53,592 bases of DNA from an uncultured Pelagibacteraceae bacterium (GTDB lineage Bacteria > Pseudomonadota > Alphaproteobacteria > Pelagibacterales > Pelagibacteraceae): assembly GCA_902558435.1 (NCBI GenBank), contig CACEDU010000008.1, forward strand, positions 1 to 53,592, given 5' to 3'. The notes under the pieces were generated by a model. The model had not been told where the DNA came from and did no database searches. It saw nothing but the letters and a program-made list of their open reading frames with translations. The position numbers were made by a program, and so were the translations under genes. Of the stretch, positions 15,791 through 25,458 are shown in pieces. Each line of letters starts with the position of its first letter. The first letter of the stretch is position 1.

Positions 15791-16887
15791 TTACAAAAAT
15801 TGATATATTACCAGATGATCTTCAAGTGCATTTTAGTGGAGAAAACTCAGAAATTTTTCCAAATATTTGGTTGAGAGATCATGCAAAAGACGAGCAAAAT
15901 TGGGATAAAAGGTCTAGTCAAAGAAAGACTTTTACAGCATCTTTAGATCTAAATTTAAAAATAAAAAACGCTGAAATATTAGAAAATGGCAAATATTTGA
16001 GCATTGCTTGGCCTGATCTAGAAAAGCCAGTCCAATATTCATTTGAATTTCTAATCAATAACAAAATAGATAAAAAAAGAGAAACAAAATCAAAATTAAA
16101 AATTTGGGGATCAAATGAAATTCACCAAGAGATATTTGTAGATTATAATTCTATCTTATCAAATGATGGATTTATAAACTTTTTAAAAAGTCTACATACT
16201 TATGGTTTTTTAGTAATTAGAAATTGTGAAACAAATTTAAAATGTGTTGAAAAAATTGCTAATAAAATTGGATATGTAAGAAATTCTATATTTGGAGGAC
16301 TGTGGAGTTTTGAGTCTGACGAAAATAAGGCTGACAGCGCTTATACACAAGAAGAGTTAAGACCACATACAGACTCGACATATAGTAATGATGCTCCAGG
16401 ATTACAATTATTATTATGTTGTGATTATGATGCTAAGGGTGGTGACTCAATTATGGTTGATGGATTAAAGATTGCTGAAACAATCAAAAAAGAAGATTCG
16501 CAAATGTACGATTTGCTTACGAAAATAAATGTAAAGGGTAATTACATTGGTGATGGAGTTTTTCTAGAAGCAGAAAGACCAATATTTAAATTAAATAAAA
16601 ATAAAGAAATTACTCAAGTGAGTTTTAACAATTACGATCGAGCACCGTTTAGATTTGAAAAGGATTTAACTTTAAAGTTTTATGAAGCTATTAAAAAATT
16701 TGATCTACTTGCTAATAATAAAGATTACCAATGGAGACATATACTAAAACCTGGAGAGCTTTTAATATTTAATAATTGGCGAATACTTCATGGAAGAGGA
16801 TCATTTAGTGGAGTAAGAAAAATGTCTGGATGTTATATTAATAAAGAAGATTTTGATAGTTCTTGTAAGATGAACGGAATAAATTAA
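15787..16887 (+). CDS. Gamma-butyrobetaine hydroxylase-like 2-oxoglutarate/Fe(II) dioxygenase
   Basis: 366-residue TauD/BBOX-family enzyme; family members hydroxylate gamma-butyrobetaine (carnitine synthesis) or trimethyllysine using 2-oxoglutarate. The N-terminal ~100 residues match the GBBH-like N-terminal domain (FPNIWLRDHAKDE), and the C-terminal jelly-roll holds the iron triad H194-x-D196 (RPHTDSTYSN) and H335 (NNWRILHGRGSF), with the following Arg likely binding 2-oxoglutarate. Unlike animal BBOX, the N-terminal domain has no cysteines at the zinc site, so that zinc is probably lost. The ATG overlaps the E2 stop by 4 bases, meaning the gene is co-translated with pyruvate dehydrogenase. 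The true substrate is uncertain; carnitine metabolism is one option, another trimethylammonium or acyl substrate is another. Confidence 0.85.
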   Translation: MITKIDILPDDLQVHFSGENSEIFPNIWLRDHAKDEQNWDKRSSQRKTFTASLDLNLKIKNAEILENGKYLSIAWPDLEKPVQYSFEFLINNKIDKKRETKSKLKIWGSNEIHQEIFVDYNSILSNDGFINFLKSLHTYGFLVIRNCETNLKCVEKIANKIGYVRNSIFGGLWSFESDENKADSAYTQEELRPHTDSTYSNDAPGLQLLLCCDYDAKGGDSIMVDGLKIAETIKKEDSQMYDLLTKINVKGNYIGDGVFLEAERPIFKLNKNKEITQVSFNNYDRAPFRFEKDLTLKFYEAIKKFDLLANNKDYQWRHILKPGELLIFNNWRILHGRGSFSGVRKMSGCYINKEDFDSSCKMNGIN

Positions 16888-16909
16888 TTTAATAATTTAA
16901 TTTAATAAA

Positions 16910-17794
16910 ATGACAAAATCTCTTTCTATGATCTGCGCACTAGTTACAACTTTTATCTGGGGTACAGCTTTTATTGCTCAAGATACAGGTATGGACAATA
17001 TTGGTCCTTTAACATTTAATTCAGCAAGATTTGTTGTAGGATTTTTAACTATTTTACCGCTAGCGTTACTCTTTGAAAGAAAGAAAATTAGGATAGAGAT
17101 ACTCTCAAAATCAAAACTTTTTATAAAATATTTAGTTTTTATGGGAGTTTCACTTTTCTTAGGAACTTTTTTACAACAAGCCGCACTTCAATACACAAAT
17201 ATTGCAAATGCTGCATTTTTTACAGTATTTTATGTTCCTATAGTTCCAATTTTATTATTTTTTATTTACTCAAAAAAAGTCCATTGGAGCATTTGGCCTG
17301 CAATTGGTCTTTGTGTTTTAGGTGTATATCTCCTAAGTGATTTTTCCAACTCAGAAATAATGTTAGGTGACGGTTTGGTTATTTTATGTTCCGTATTTTG
17401 GGCATTACACATAATTTTTGCAGGTAAATTCATGGAAGAATTTGATATTCCAATGTTCTATGCAGCATTACAGGCTTTATTTGTGGCAACGCTCTCAATA
17501 ATTTTTTCATATGCATTTGAAGAAATTAATATTTCTAAAATTTTATTGGAAAGTAGTTCCATACTTTATGCTGGCGCATTATCAGGTGGAATTGCCTTTA
17601 CATTGCAAATGTTTGCTCAAAAAAATATAGAAGAGGCACCTGCTGCAATTATTTATTCTTTAGAAGGTGTATTTGCAGCAATTGCTGGATGGATAATTCT
17701 TAATCAATTTTTAACCACAAATAACATGATTGGATGTTTTTTAATATTAGTCGCTGTAATTTCTTCTCAAATCTCTCCGAGCACTAAAACTTAA
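16910..17794 (+). CDS. EamA/DMT-superfamily inner-membrane transporter
   Basis: 294-residue drug/metabolite transporter with ten predicted TM helices in two EamA repeats (about 5-140 and 150-290). The first helix shows the family pattern MICALVTTFIWGTAFIAQDT, and the second repeat ends with EEAPAAIIYSLEGVFAAIAGWIIL, both common in RhaT/EamA exporters and amino-acid or metabolite carriers. Substrate is unknown. It is 22 bases downstream of the oxygenase gene, so likely the last gene of the pyruvate dehydrogenase transcript. Its stop overlaps the convergent uppP stop as TTAA. Confidence 0.9.
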   Translation: MTKSLSMICALVTTFIWGTAFIAQDTGMDNIGPLTFNSARFVVGFLTILPLALLFERKKIRIEILSKSKLFIKYLVFMGVSLFLGTFLQQAALQYTNIANAAFFTVFYVPIVPILLFFIYSKKVHWSIWPAIGLCVLGVYLLSDFSNSEIMLGDGLVILCSVFWALHIIFAGKFMEEFDIPMFYAALQALFVATLSIIFSYAFEEINISKILLESSSILYAGALSGGIAFTLQMFAQKNIEEAPAAIIYSLEGVFAAIAGWIILNQFLTTNNMIGCFLILVAVISSQISPSTKT

Positions 17795-18558
17795 GAATAT
17801 GCAATTACAAAAAGAATTAATGCAAGAAATATTCTATAATAAACAAAAAGGTTTAAATTAAAACTTCTTACATAAATCAAAAAATATTTTATTGTCAAAT
17901 AAGAAACAATAAATGATAATAGGACTGCAAATATAAACAAAAAATTCATATCGACATTAGTGTTAATAATATCTTTCATGCTTAGTACACTTGCTCCAGC
18001 TAATGCAGGTATGGATAAGTAAAATGATATTTTAGAAGAATCTACTCTATCAAAATTTAAAAACCTTGATGCAGTAATTACAATTCCAGATCTACTAACT
18101 CCTGGTATGATCGCTAACATTTGAAAAAAACCTATTATTAAAATGTTTTTAAGATTTAAATTATTATTAATTTTATTTTTTATTGTAGATCTGTCAGCAA
18201 TAAACAATAATATTCCAAATATTAATGTAGTCCAAGCTATTACTTTTAAATTTCTTAAATTTTCAATTAAACCGGATGAATAAAAAAAGTAGCCAAAAAT
18301 AATTAATGGAATTGATCCTAAAACTATCAAAAGGAATAAAGATTTATTCTTAGTAATATTTATTAAATCTTTTATAAAATAAAAAATAATTGCTAAAAGC
18401 GACCCTAGATGAAGGCTTATATCTAGTTGAAGTGAGCTAATATTAAAATTAGAAATTTTTGAAATGATAATGAGATGAGCAGATGAACTTACGGGGATAA
18501 ATTCGGTAAATCCTTGTATGAATGCTAATATTGATGCTTCTATATATTTTGAAATCAT
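17791..18558 (-). CDS. uppP: Undecaprenyl-diphosphatase UppP (BacA family)
   Basis: Integral membrane phosphatase that recycles undecaprenyl pyrophosphate to the lipid carrier used in peptidoglycan and surface polysaccharide synthesis; overproduction gives bacitracin resistance in other bacteria. The 255-residue protein has the two family signatures: QGFTEFIPVSSSAHL at about 15-29 and PGVSRSGIVITASR near 153-166, plus about eight TM helices. Stand-alone gene, convergent with the DMT transporter and divergent from gltD across a 177-base gap. Confidence 0.96.
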   Translation of the reverse strand: MISKYIEASILAFIQGFTEFIPVSSSAHLIIISKISNFNISSLQLDISLHLGSLLAIIFYFIKDLINITKNKSLFLLIVLGSIPLIIFGYFFYSSGLIENLRNLKVIAWTTLIFGILLFIADRSTIKNKINNNLNLKNILIIGFFQMLAIIPGVSRSGIVITASRFLNFDRVDSSKISFYLSIPALAGASVLSMKDIINTNVDMNFLFIFAVLLSFIVSYLTIKYFLIYVRSFNLNLFVYYRIFLALILFVIAYS

Positions 18559-18612
18559 TTGAGAATTGAATAGATAGTTAAAAGATTACTTAAATAAGGC
18601 AATTACTATTAC

Positions 18613-18627
18613 GCATAGCTACTATGC
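18613..18627. promoter_or_regulatory. Palindrome in the uppP-gltD divergent region
   Basis: GCATAG-CTA-CTATGC is a perfect 6-bp inverted repeat with a 3-base centre, in the 177-base gap between divergent uppP and gltD. It may be an operator or a small hairpin. It lies about 120 bases ahead of gltD. A candidate gltD promoter is TATACT at 18693-18698 with ATGTCA 16 bases upstream. Confidence 0.35.
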
Positions 18628-18735
18628 AAATTTCAAAAAAATAAGAAAAAATAGGGATTTTTGAAAATATATGTCAGAATGTATTACCTAGTTATACTTT
18701 ATAGATAATTGAAATTCGTATATAAGCCGACTTCT

Positions 18736-20169
18736 ATGACTAATAAAATGCTTCAATTCGTAGATATAGGTCAACAAAATCCACCTAAAAGAGACAAATC
18801 TCTAAGAAAGGATGATTTTGGCGAGATATATCAAGAATTTATACATGATAGAGCCAAAGAGCAGTCTAGTAGATGTTCACAGTGTGGGGTTCCTTTTTGT
18901 CAGGTTCATTGTCCTTTAAGCAATAATATTCCAGATTGGTTGAAACTCACTGCAGAAGGAAGGTACGAAGAAGCATATCACTTATCACAAAGCACAAATA
19001 ATATGCCTGAAGTATGTGGAAGAATTTGTCCTCAGGACAGACTGTGTGAGGGTAATTGTGTAATAGAACAGTCAGGGCATGGCACTGTTACTATAGGATC
19101 AATTGAAAAATATCTAACTGACAAGGCATGGGAAAATGGATGGGTTAAACCAATAAAAGTAAAAATTGAAAATGAACAAAGTGTTGGGATTATAGGTGCA
19201 GGACCTGCAGGGTTAGCTTGCGGTGAAGAGCTTAGAAAAAAAGGATATCAAGTAACAATATACGATAGATATGATAGAGCTGGTGGATTACTTATTTATG
19301 GAATTCCAAACTTCAAATTAGAGAAACATGTAGTTGAAAGAAGAATTAAACTTTTAAAAGAAGGAGGAATAAAATTTGTAAACAATTTTGAAGTTGGTAA
19401 AGACTCTACATTCAAAGAACTACAATCCAAACATGATGCAATCTTAATTTCTACGGGTGTCTACAAACCAAGAGAAGTAAATTTACCAGGAAATGACCTA
19501 AGTAATATTTTTCCTGCAATGGAATTTCTAACAGCATCAAATAAAAAAGGCTTGGGTGATAAAGTTGAGATATTTGATAATGGTACACTTAATGCTGAAG
19601 GAAAAGATGTTGTTGTTATTGGTGGAGGAGACACAGCAATGGATTGTGTGAGGACATCAGTTCGACAAAAAGCTAAATCTGTAAAATGTTTATACAGAAG
19701 AGATAGAGAAAATATGCCCGGATCTGCTAGAGAAGTAGGAAATGCAGAGGAAGAAGGTGTTGAATTTATTTGGTTGAGTAATCCAAAAGAATTTAAAGGA
19801 TCTAATAAAGTTAAGAGTATTATAGTGGATAAAATGAAATTAACTGACCCTGATGAGAGTGGAAGAAGAAAACCAGTTGTAGAAGAAAATTCAGAATTTG
19901 AAATAAAAGCAGATTTAGTGATTAAGTCTCTAGGATTTGATCCAGAGGACTTACCTATTCTTTTTCAAGAGCCAAGATTAAAAGTTTCACAATGGGGAAC
20001 TATTAAGGCTGACTTTGATAACTTAGAAACAAGTATTCCTGGTGTATTTGCAGCAGGAGATATTGTTCGAGGAGCATCATTAGTTGTGTGGGCTATTAAA
20101 GATGGAAGAGATGCAGCAACTTCAATCGAAAGTTTTCTTCAATCAAAACAAAAAATGAAAGTTGCATAA
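18736..20169 (+). CDS. gltD: Glutamate synthase (NADPH) small subunit GltD
   Basis: Flavoprotein that passes electrons from NADPH to the large subunit in glutamine-dependent glutamate synthesis. Seen: N-terminal cysteine clusters CSQCGVPFCQVHCP and CGRICPQDRLCEGNC for two low-potential 4Fe-4S centres, FAD-binding GAGPAGLACG, NADPH-binding GGGDTAMDC, and the terminal GDIVRGASLVVWAIKDGRDAA signature. I start it at ATG 18736 (477 residues; MTNKMLQFVDIGQQ matches the usual GltD N-terminus). The frame stays open to a TTG at 18709, which has no support. It overlaps gltB by one base (TAATG), a clear coupled pair. Confidence 0.96.
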   Translation: MTNKMLQFVDIGQQNPPKRDKSLRKDDFGEIYQEFIHDRAKEQSSRCSQCGVPFCQVHCPLSNNIPDWLKLTAEGRYEEAYHLSQSTNNMPEVCGRICPQDRLCEGNCVIEQSGHGTVTIGSIEKYLTDKAWENGWVKPIKVKIENEQSVGIIGAGPAGLACGEELRKKGYQVTIYDRYDRAGGLLIYGIPNFKLEKHVVERRIKLLKEGGIKFVNNFEVGKDSTFKELQSKHDAILISTGVYKPREVNLPGNDLSNIFPAMEFLTASNKKGLGDKVEIFDNGTLNAEGKDVVVIGGGDTAMDCVRTSVRQKAKSVKCLYRRDRENMPGSAREVGNAEEEGVEFIWLSNPKEFKGSNKVKSIIVDKMKLTDPDESGRRKPVVEENSEFEIKADLVIKSLGFDPEDLPILFQEPRLKVSQWGTIKADFDNLETSIPGVFAAGDIVRGASLVVWAIKDGRDAATSIESFLQSKQKMKVA

Positions 20170-23100
20170 TGGATATTCAAAAAAAAAATCGTGAATTATT
20201 AAAAAAAAATCATGTTTATGACGAGAAAATGGAACATGATGCATGTGGAGTAGGTCTTGTAGCTTCAACTGAGGGGCTAAAATCAAGAAAAGTAGTTGAA
20301 TATGGAATTGAGGCTTTGAAAGCTGTTTGGCACAGGGGCGCTATTGATGCTGATGGAAAAACAGGTGATGGAGCAGGAATACACATTGAGATACCTAAAG
20401 ATTTTTTTGCAGAGAAAATAGAAATTACTGGACATAAGCACGACAATTCAGATTTATGTGTAGGAATGATCTTCCTTCCAAGGAACGATTTTGGTGGTCA
20501 AGAACAATGTAGAACAATAGTAGAGAGTGAACTTACAAAAAAGAATTTTAATATATATGGATGGAGACAAGTCCCAGTTGATCCATCTGTTCTTGGTGAA
20601 AAAGCTGAATTAACAAGACCTGAAATTGCTCAAGTTTTGTTTACTTATAATGATAAATCAATTATTGGCAAAGATTTAGAGAGAATACTTTATGAGACTA
20701 GAAGAAAAATTGAAAAAGAAGCTTTAAAAAATCAATTAAATAATTTTTATATTTGTTCATTTAGTTCAAAATCAATTATTTACAAAGGAATGTTTCTTGC
20801 AGAAGCTTTGTCAGACTTTTATACAGATTTAAAAGATGAACGTTTTATTTCAAGATATGCAATTTTTCATCAGAGGTTTTCAACCAATACAGCACCAAGC
20901 TGGGATTTAGCTCAACCGTTTAGAGCTATCGCTCATAATGGTGAAATAAATACACTTAAAGGTAACGTTAATTGGATGAATATACACCAAGAAGAAATGT
21001 TCAGTCCATTATTTGATGATATGGAAAATTTGAAACCAGTTATTCCAGCTGGAAATTCTGACTCTGCATCATTAGACAATGTTTTTGAATTATTAAATAT
21101 TTCTGGTCATTCAGCACCTTTAGCAAAACTTATGTTAATTCCGGATGCGTGGTCAAAAAAAAGTAAAGTTTTGCCAAAAGATCATCAACAGTTGTTTAAT
21201 TTTTTAAATAGTACTATGGAACCTTGGGATGGGCCTGCTGCTGTTGCAGCGACAGATAATGAGTGGGTAATTGTTGGAAGTGACAGAAATGGTCTAAGAC
21301 CATTAAGATATACTGTTACAAGAGACAAACTTTTGTTTGCGGGATCTGAAACAGGTATGATTAATTTAAATGAAAAAAAAATTGTTTCAAAAGGAAGACT
21401 TGGCCCTGGTGAAATATTGGGTGTTAGAATTGAAAAAGGAAAAGTTTATACAAATAATGCAATTAAGAATTATTTAGCAAAAGAATTTAAAAAGTTTAAC
21501 AACCAGATCATTGATCTTGATAAAAAATTTATAATAGAAAATGAAAAAAACCAGTATTCAGGTTCTGATTTAAAAAAAATACAACACTGTTTTGGCTATA
21601 GCCTTGAGGATTTAGAACTAATCCTTCATCCTATGGCTGAAGATGCCAAAGAAGCAACTGGATCCATGGGTGATGATACACCTCTTGCTGTATTATCTGA
21701 CAAATATAGGCCTCTTTACCATTTTTTTAGACAGAACTTTAGTCAAGTAACAAATCCTCCAATTGACTCTTTAAGAGAAAATAAGGTTATGAGTTTAAAA
21801 ACTAGGTTTGGAAATCTCGGCAATATTCTTGATTTTTCAGATCTTACTGAGGAAAACATTTATGTTTTAGACAGTCCTATTCTCTCAAACAATCAGTTTG
21901 AAAAATTTGTAAAGTACTTTGGTGATAATTATAGAATTTTAAATTGTATTTTCGACAAAGAAGAAACACTTGAAAGTTCAATTAATAAATTAAAAAGGGA
22001 TGCAGAGAAAGCAGTCAGAGAAGGTGTAACACAACTTATTTTGTCAGATAAAAATATTTCCGAAACAAAACTGCCAATGCCAATGCTTTTATGTATTGGA
22101 GCAATAAATACTCATTTAATAAAATTAGGACTAAGAGGATATGTTTCTATCAATGTTCAAACAGGAGATGCTCTTGATACACACTCATTTGCTACGCTAA
22201 TAGGAGTTGGAGCAACAACTGTAAATCCTTATCTTGCATTCGATAGTTTATTTCAAAGATACTCTAAAAAACTTTTTGGTAAATTTTCTTTTGATGAGTG
22301 TGTCAGTAGGTATATAAAATCTGTAAACTTTGGCCTGTTAAAAATAATGTCAAAGATGGGTATTTCTGTTTTAAGTTCTTATAGAGGAGGATGTAATTTT
22401 GAAACTGTAGGGTTAAGTAGAACAATTGTTAAAGATTATTTCCCAGGGGTAATATCTAAAATTTCTGGAATTGGATTAAGTGGTATAGAAAAAAAGATAA
22501 GAGGTATACATAAGGATGCTTTTGACATTCATTCCAATATTTTACCCATAGGAGGAATTTATAGATATAGAAAAAATGGAGAAACTCACCAATATCAAGG
22601 AAAATTAATTCATCTTTTGCAAGCTGCAGTTGGATCAAATTCTTATGATACTTATAAAAAATACACAAAAGGAATTTACGGTTTAAAACCAATTAATTTA
22701 AGAGATTTAATTGACTTTAAAAATCAAGAGGCAATAGCAATTGACGAAGTCGAGCCAATAAGTGAAATCATGAAAAGATTTGGAAGTGGAAGTATGTCTC
22801 ATGGTGCTTTATCAAAAGAAGCTCATGAAACACTTGCTATGGGTATGAATAGGATAAAGGGTGCTTCTTGTAGTGGCGAAGGTGGAGAAGATGAAAAGAG
22901 ATTTAAAGTTTTAGAAAATGGAGATAGCGCTAATTCAAGAGTAAAACAAATAGCATCTGCAAGATTTGGAGTAACTATAAATTATTTAAATAATTGTAAT
23001 GAAATTGAAATTAAAATTGCACAAGGTGCAAAACCTGGTGAAGGAGGTCAATTACCTGGGTTTAAGGTTACTGAAGAAATAGCTAAATTAAGACATTCTA

Positions 23101-24665
23101 CTCCAGGAGTGACACTAATTTCACCTCCTCCACATCATGATATTTACTCAATAGAAGATCTCGCACAACTAATTTATGATTTAAAGCAAATCAATCCTAA
23201 GGCTAGAGTTGGTGTAAAATTAGTAGCTTCCTCTGGAATAGGAACTATTGCTGCAGGAGTTGCTAAAGCAAAAGCTGATATCATTTTAATTTCTGGTCAT
23301 AATGGTGGAACAGGCGCTACTCCTCAAACAAGCGTTAAATATGTTGGTATTCCTTGGGAAATGGGATTAACAGAAGCAAATCAAGTTTTGACTTTAAATA
23401 AACTACGACACCTTGTTACTCTGAGAACGGATGGAGGAATTAAAACTGGAAGAGATGTAGTTATGGCAGCAATGATGGGTGCAGAAGAGTTTGGTGTAGC
23501 TACTACAGCGCTAGTTGCAATGGGATGCATTATGGTAAGACAATGTCACTCTAACACTTGTCCAGTCGGTGTTTGTACTCAAGATAATGAACTTAGAAAA
23601 AAATTTACTGGTACACCAGACAAGGTAGTGAACTTATTTTCTTTTATAGCGGAAGAAGTAAGAGAAATTCTAGCAAGTTTAGGTTTTAAGTCTCTTAATG
23701 AGGTCATTGGTAGAACTGACTTATTAAGGCAGGTAAGTAAAGGATCACCAAATTTGGATGATTTAGATTTAAATCCTTTATTTGTACAAGCTGACCCCGG
23801 TAAAAATAAAAGATATTGTGAGAAATCTATAATTAATGAGGTTCCAGATACATTGGATCAAAAAATTTGGCCAGAGGTAGAAAACTTAATAGATAATAAT
23901 TCTCCATTAGATAAAACATATGAAATAAAAAACACTGATAGAGCAGTAGGTACAAGAATCTCTTATCATTTATATAAAAAATTTGGAAATAATAAATTAG
24001 AGGAAAATACTTTTTCACTCAATTTTAAAGGATCAGCCGGACAATCATTTGGGGCATTTGGGATTAAAGGACTTAAATTAATTTTAAAAGGGGATGCTAA
24101 TGATTATGTTGCCAAAGGTTTGTCAGGTGCATCTGTAATAGTTAAACTTCCTGAGGAAAGTAATTTGGTCTCAAACGAAAATACTATTATAGGAAATACA
24201 GTCTTATATGGAGCAACATCGGGAACTTTATTAGCAGCAGGACAAGCGGGTGAAAGATTTGCAGTAAGAAATTCAGGAGCAACTGCGGTAGTTGAAGGTT
24301 GCGACTCAAATGGATGTGAGTATATGACAGGGGGATCGATTGTAGTATTAGGTGATGTTGGAGATAATTTTGGAGCAGGTATGACAGGTGGAATGGCTTT
24401 TGTATATGATCCTAACAATGAATTTCCAAAAAAAGCAAATCCAGAGACAATTATTTGGCAAACACCCGAGACAGAGTTTTGGAAAAATAATTTAAAGAAA
24501 TTAGTCTCAAAACATTATGAAGAAACAGAGTCTAATGTTTCTAAAAATATACTCGAAAATTTTGATTTAGAGGTAAATAATTTTTTACAAGTTTGCCCTA
24601 AAGAAATGATAGATAAACTTGAAAATCCAATTACTAATAAAAGTATTGTTGGTAAAGCTAGTTAA
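20169..24665 (+). CDS. gltB: Glutamate synthase large subunit GltB
   Basis: Catalyses glutamine amide transfer to 2-oxoglutarate to give two glutamates, the main ammonia-assimilation step with glutamine synthetase. The 1498-residue length is normal. The class II amidotransferase nucleophile is C26 (HDACGVGLVAS) after a short propeptide that must be removed. There follow the central domain, the FMN/synthase domain (SGHNGGTGATPQTSVKYVG near residue 1040), the 3Fe-4S motif CHSNTCPVGVC near 1124, and the C-terminal beta-helix gxgxg domain. It follows gltD by a 1-base overlap; its 3' end overlaps the convergent hydrolase by 8 bases. Confidence 0.97.
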   Translation: MDIQKKNRELLKKNHVYDEKMEHDACGVGLVASTEGLKSRKVVEYGIEALKAVWHRGAIDADGKTGDGAGIHIEIPKDFFAEKIEITGHKHDNSDLCVGMIFLPRNDFGGQEQCRTIVESELTKKNFNIYGWRQVPVDPSVLGEKAELTRPEIAQVLFTYNDKSIIGKDLERILYETRRKIEKEALKNQLNNFYICSFSSKSIIYKGMFLAEALSDFYTDLKDERFISRYAIFHQRFSTNTAPSWDLAQPFRAIAHNGEINTLKGNVNWMNIHQEEMFSPLFDDMENLKPVIPAGNSDSASLDNVFELLNISGHSAPLAKLMLIPDAWSKKSKVLPKDHQQLFNFLNSTMEPWDGPAAVAATDNEWVIVGSDRNGLRPLRYTVTRDKLLFAGSETGMINLNEKKIVSKGRLGPGEILGVRIEKGKVYTNNAIKNYLAKEFKKFNNQIIDLDKKFIIENEKNQYSGSDLKKIQHCFGYSLEDLELILHPMAEDAKEATGSMGDDTPLAVLSDKYRPLYHFFRQNFSQVTNPPIDSLRENKVMSLKTRFGNLGNILDFSDLTEENIYVLDSPILSNNQFEKFVKYFGDNYRILNCIFDKEETLESSINKLKRDAEKAVREGVTQLILSDKNISETKLPMPMLLCIGAINTHLIKLGLRGYVSINVQTGDALDTHSFATLIGVGATTVNPYLAFDSLFQRYSKKLFGKFSFDECVSRYIKSVNFGLLKIMSKMGISVLSSYRGGCNFETVGLSRTIVKDYFPGVISKISGIGLSGIEKKIRGIHKDAFDIHSNILPIGGIYRYRKNGETHQYQGKLIHLLQAAVGSNSYDTYKKYTKGIYGLKPINLRDLIDFKNQEAIAIDEVEPISEIMKRFGSGSMSHGALSKEAHETLAMGMNRIKGASCSGEGGEDEKRFKVLENGDSANSRVKQIASARFGVTINYLNNCNEIEIKIAQGAKPGEGGQLPGFKVTEEIAKLRHSTPGVTLISPPPHHDIYSIEDLAQLIYDLKQINPKARVGVKLVASSGIGTIAAGVAKAKADIILISGHNGGTGATPQTSVKYVGIPWEMGLTEANQVLTLNKLRHLVTLRTDGGIKTGRDVVMAAMMGAEEFGVATTALVAMGCIMVRQCHSNTCPVGVCTQDNELRKKFTGTPDKVVNLFSFIAEEVREILASLGFKSLNEVIGRTDLLRQVSKGSPNLDDLDLNPLFVQADPGKNKRYCEKSIINEVPDTLDQKIWPEVENLIDNNSPLDKTYEIKNTDRAVGTRISYHLYKKFGNNKLEENTFSLNFKGSAGQSFGAFGIKGLKLILKGDANDYVAKGLSGASVIVKLPEESNLVSNENTIIGNTVLYGATSGTLLAAGQAGERFAVRNSGATAVVEGCDSNGCEYMTGGSIVVLGDVGDNFGAGMTGGMAFVYDPNNEFPKKANPETIIWQTPETEFWKNNLKKLVSKHYEETESNVSKNILENFDLEVNNFLQVCPKEMIDKLENPITNKSIVGKAS

Positions 24666-25419
24666 CTTTTTTAATTATTTTTTGTAGTTCTTTACAAATT
24701 ATACTTAAATTTTTACTTGAGGAGAGACTATGATCTCCATTCTTTATTATTAAAAGCTTTTTATCTGCTTTAGGAAAAGTTTTTAAAACCATTCTTGAGT
24801 ATTTTACAGGTACTACCTCATCTTTTTGTCCGTGAACCATTGTGACAGGTATGGTATTATTTAACTTTTTATTAAGGACTTTATTAGTAGTTTTTTTTCC
24901 ATCAAAAATAAGCTGTTTAGTAATTAAGTATTCATAATCACCATTTTTAATTTTAGATATTCCTTTTTTGATTATTTCATACTTTGTTTTTTTTGGAAAT
25001 TTTTTCCACATAATTCTTGTAAGAAACTCAGGTGCAGATCCAATACCTAGGAAGCCTTTAATTTGAGAACTAAAATATCTGTGCATTATCATCGAAATCC
25101 ATCCACCCATACTTGAGCCAATTAAAATAAAATCATTTTTTTTTACTATTTTATTAATTGCAGTCTTCGCATCATTTGACCATTTTGTAATATTACCTTT
25201 TGTAAATTCTCCTGAAGACCTTCCATGACCAAAATATTCTAATGCTAAAAACCCTAATTTATTTTTAATGCTAAAATTTAAAAATTTCTTAGGTTTATCT
25301 CCATCTATATCTGATGCAAAACCTGGTAAAAAAACTATGTAGAGATTTTTCTTATAATTATTTGCGATATATCTTAGTTTTTTATATTTAGAAATTCTTA
25401 GAAATTTATTTTTTTTCAT
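24658..25419 (-). CDS. Alpha/beta hydrolase (serine hydrolase)
   Basis: 253-residue alpha/beta-hydrolase with the nucleophile elbow GSSMGGW at about residues 101-107, an oxyanion region VFLPGFASDIDG near 30-41, the acid residue in VTMVHGQKDEVVP near 191-203, and the final histidine in KNGDHSLSS near 225-233. Proteins of this size with this pattern are close to the BEM46/RBBP9-like or carboxylesterase groups; the substrate cannot be deduced. It is convergent with gltB and divergent from the GT4 gene with only 39 bases between the starts. Lys-rich composition matches the AT-rich surroundings. Confidence 0.83.
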   Translation of the reverse strand: MKKNKFLRISKYKKLRYIANNYKKNLYIVFLPGFASDIDGDKPKKFLNFSIKNKLGFLALEYFGHGRSSGEFTKGNITKWSNDAKTAINKIVKKNDFILIGSSMGGWISMIMHRYFSSQIKGFLGIGSAPEFLTRIMWKKFPKKTKYEIIKKGISKIKNGDYEYLITKQLIFDGKKTTNKVLNKKLNNTIPVTMVHGQKDEVVPVKYSRMVLKTFPKADKKLLIIKNGDHSLSSSKNLSIICKELQKIIKKVN

Positions 25420-25458
25420 ATAAAGTATTCATGTTGACTAGGTATATATTATTATCAC

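Noticed and set aside
18709..18735. TTG start giving a 9-residue longer GltD
   Set aside because: The extra residues have no counterpart in the family and no ribosome binding site; ATG 18736 gives the usual N-terminus.
24104..24418. Leftward 104-codon frame inside gltB
   Set aside because: Antisense to the Gly-rich beta-helix domain of GltB, which explains its Pro/Ala composition.
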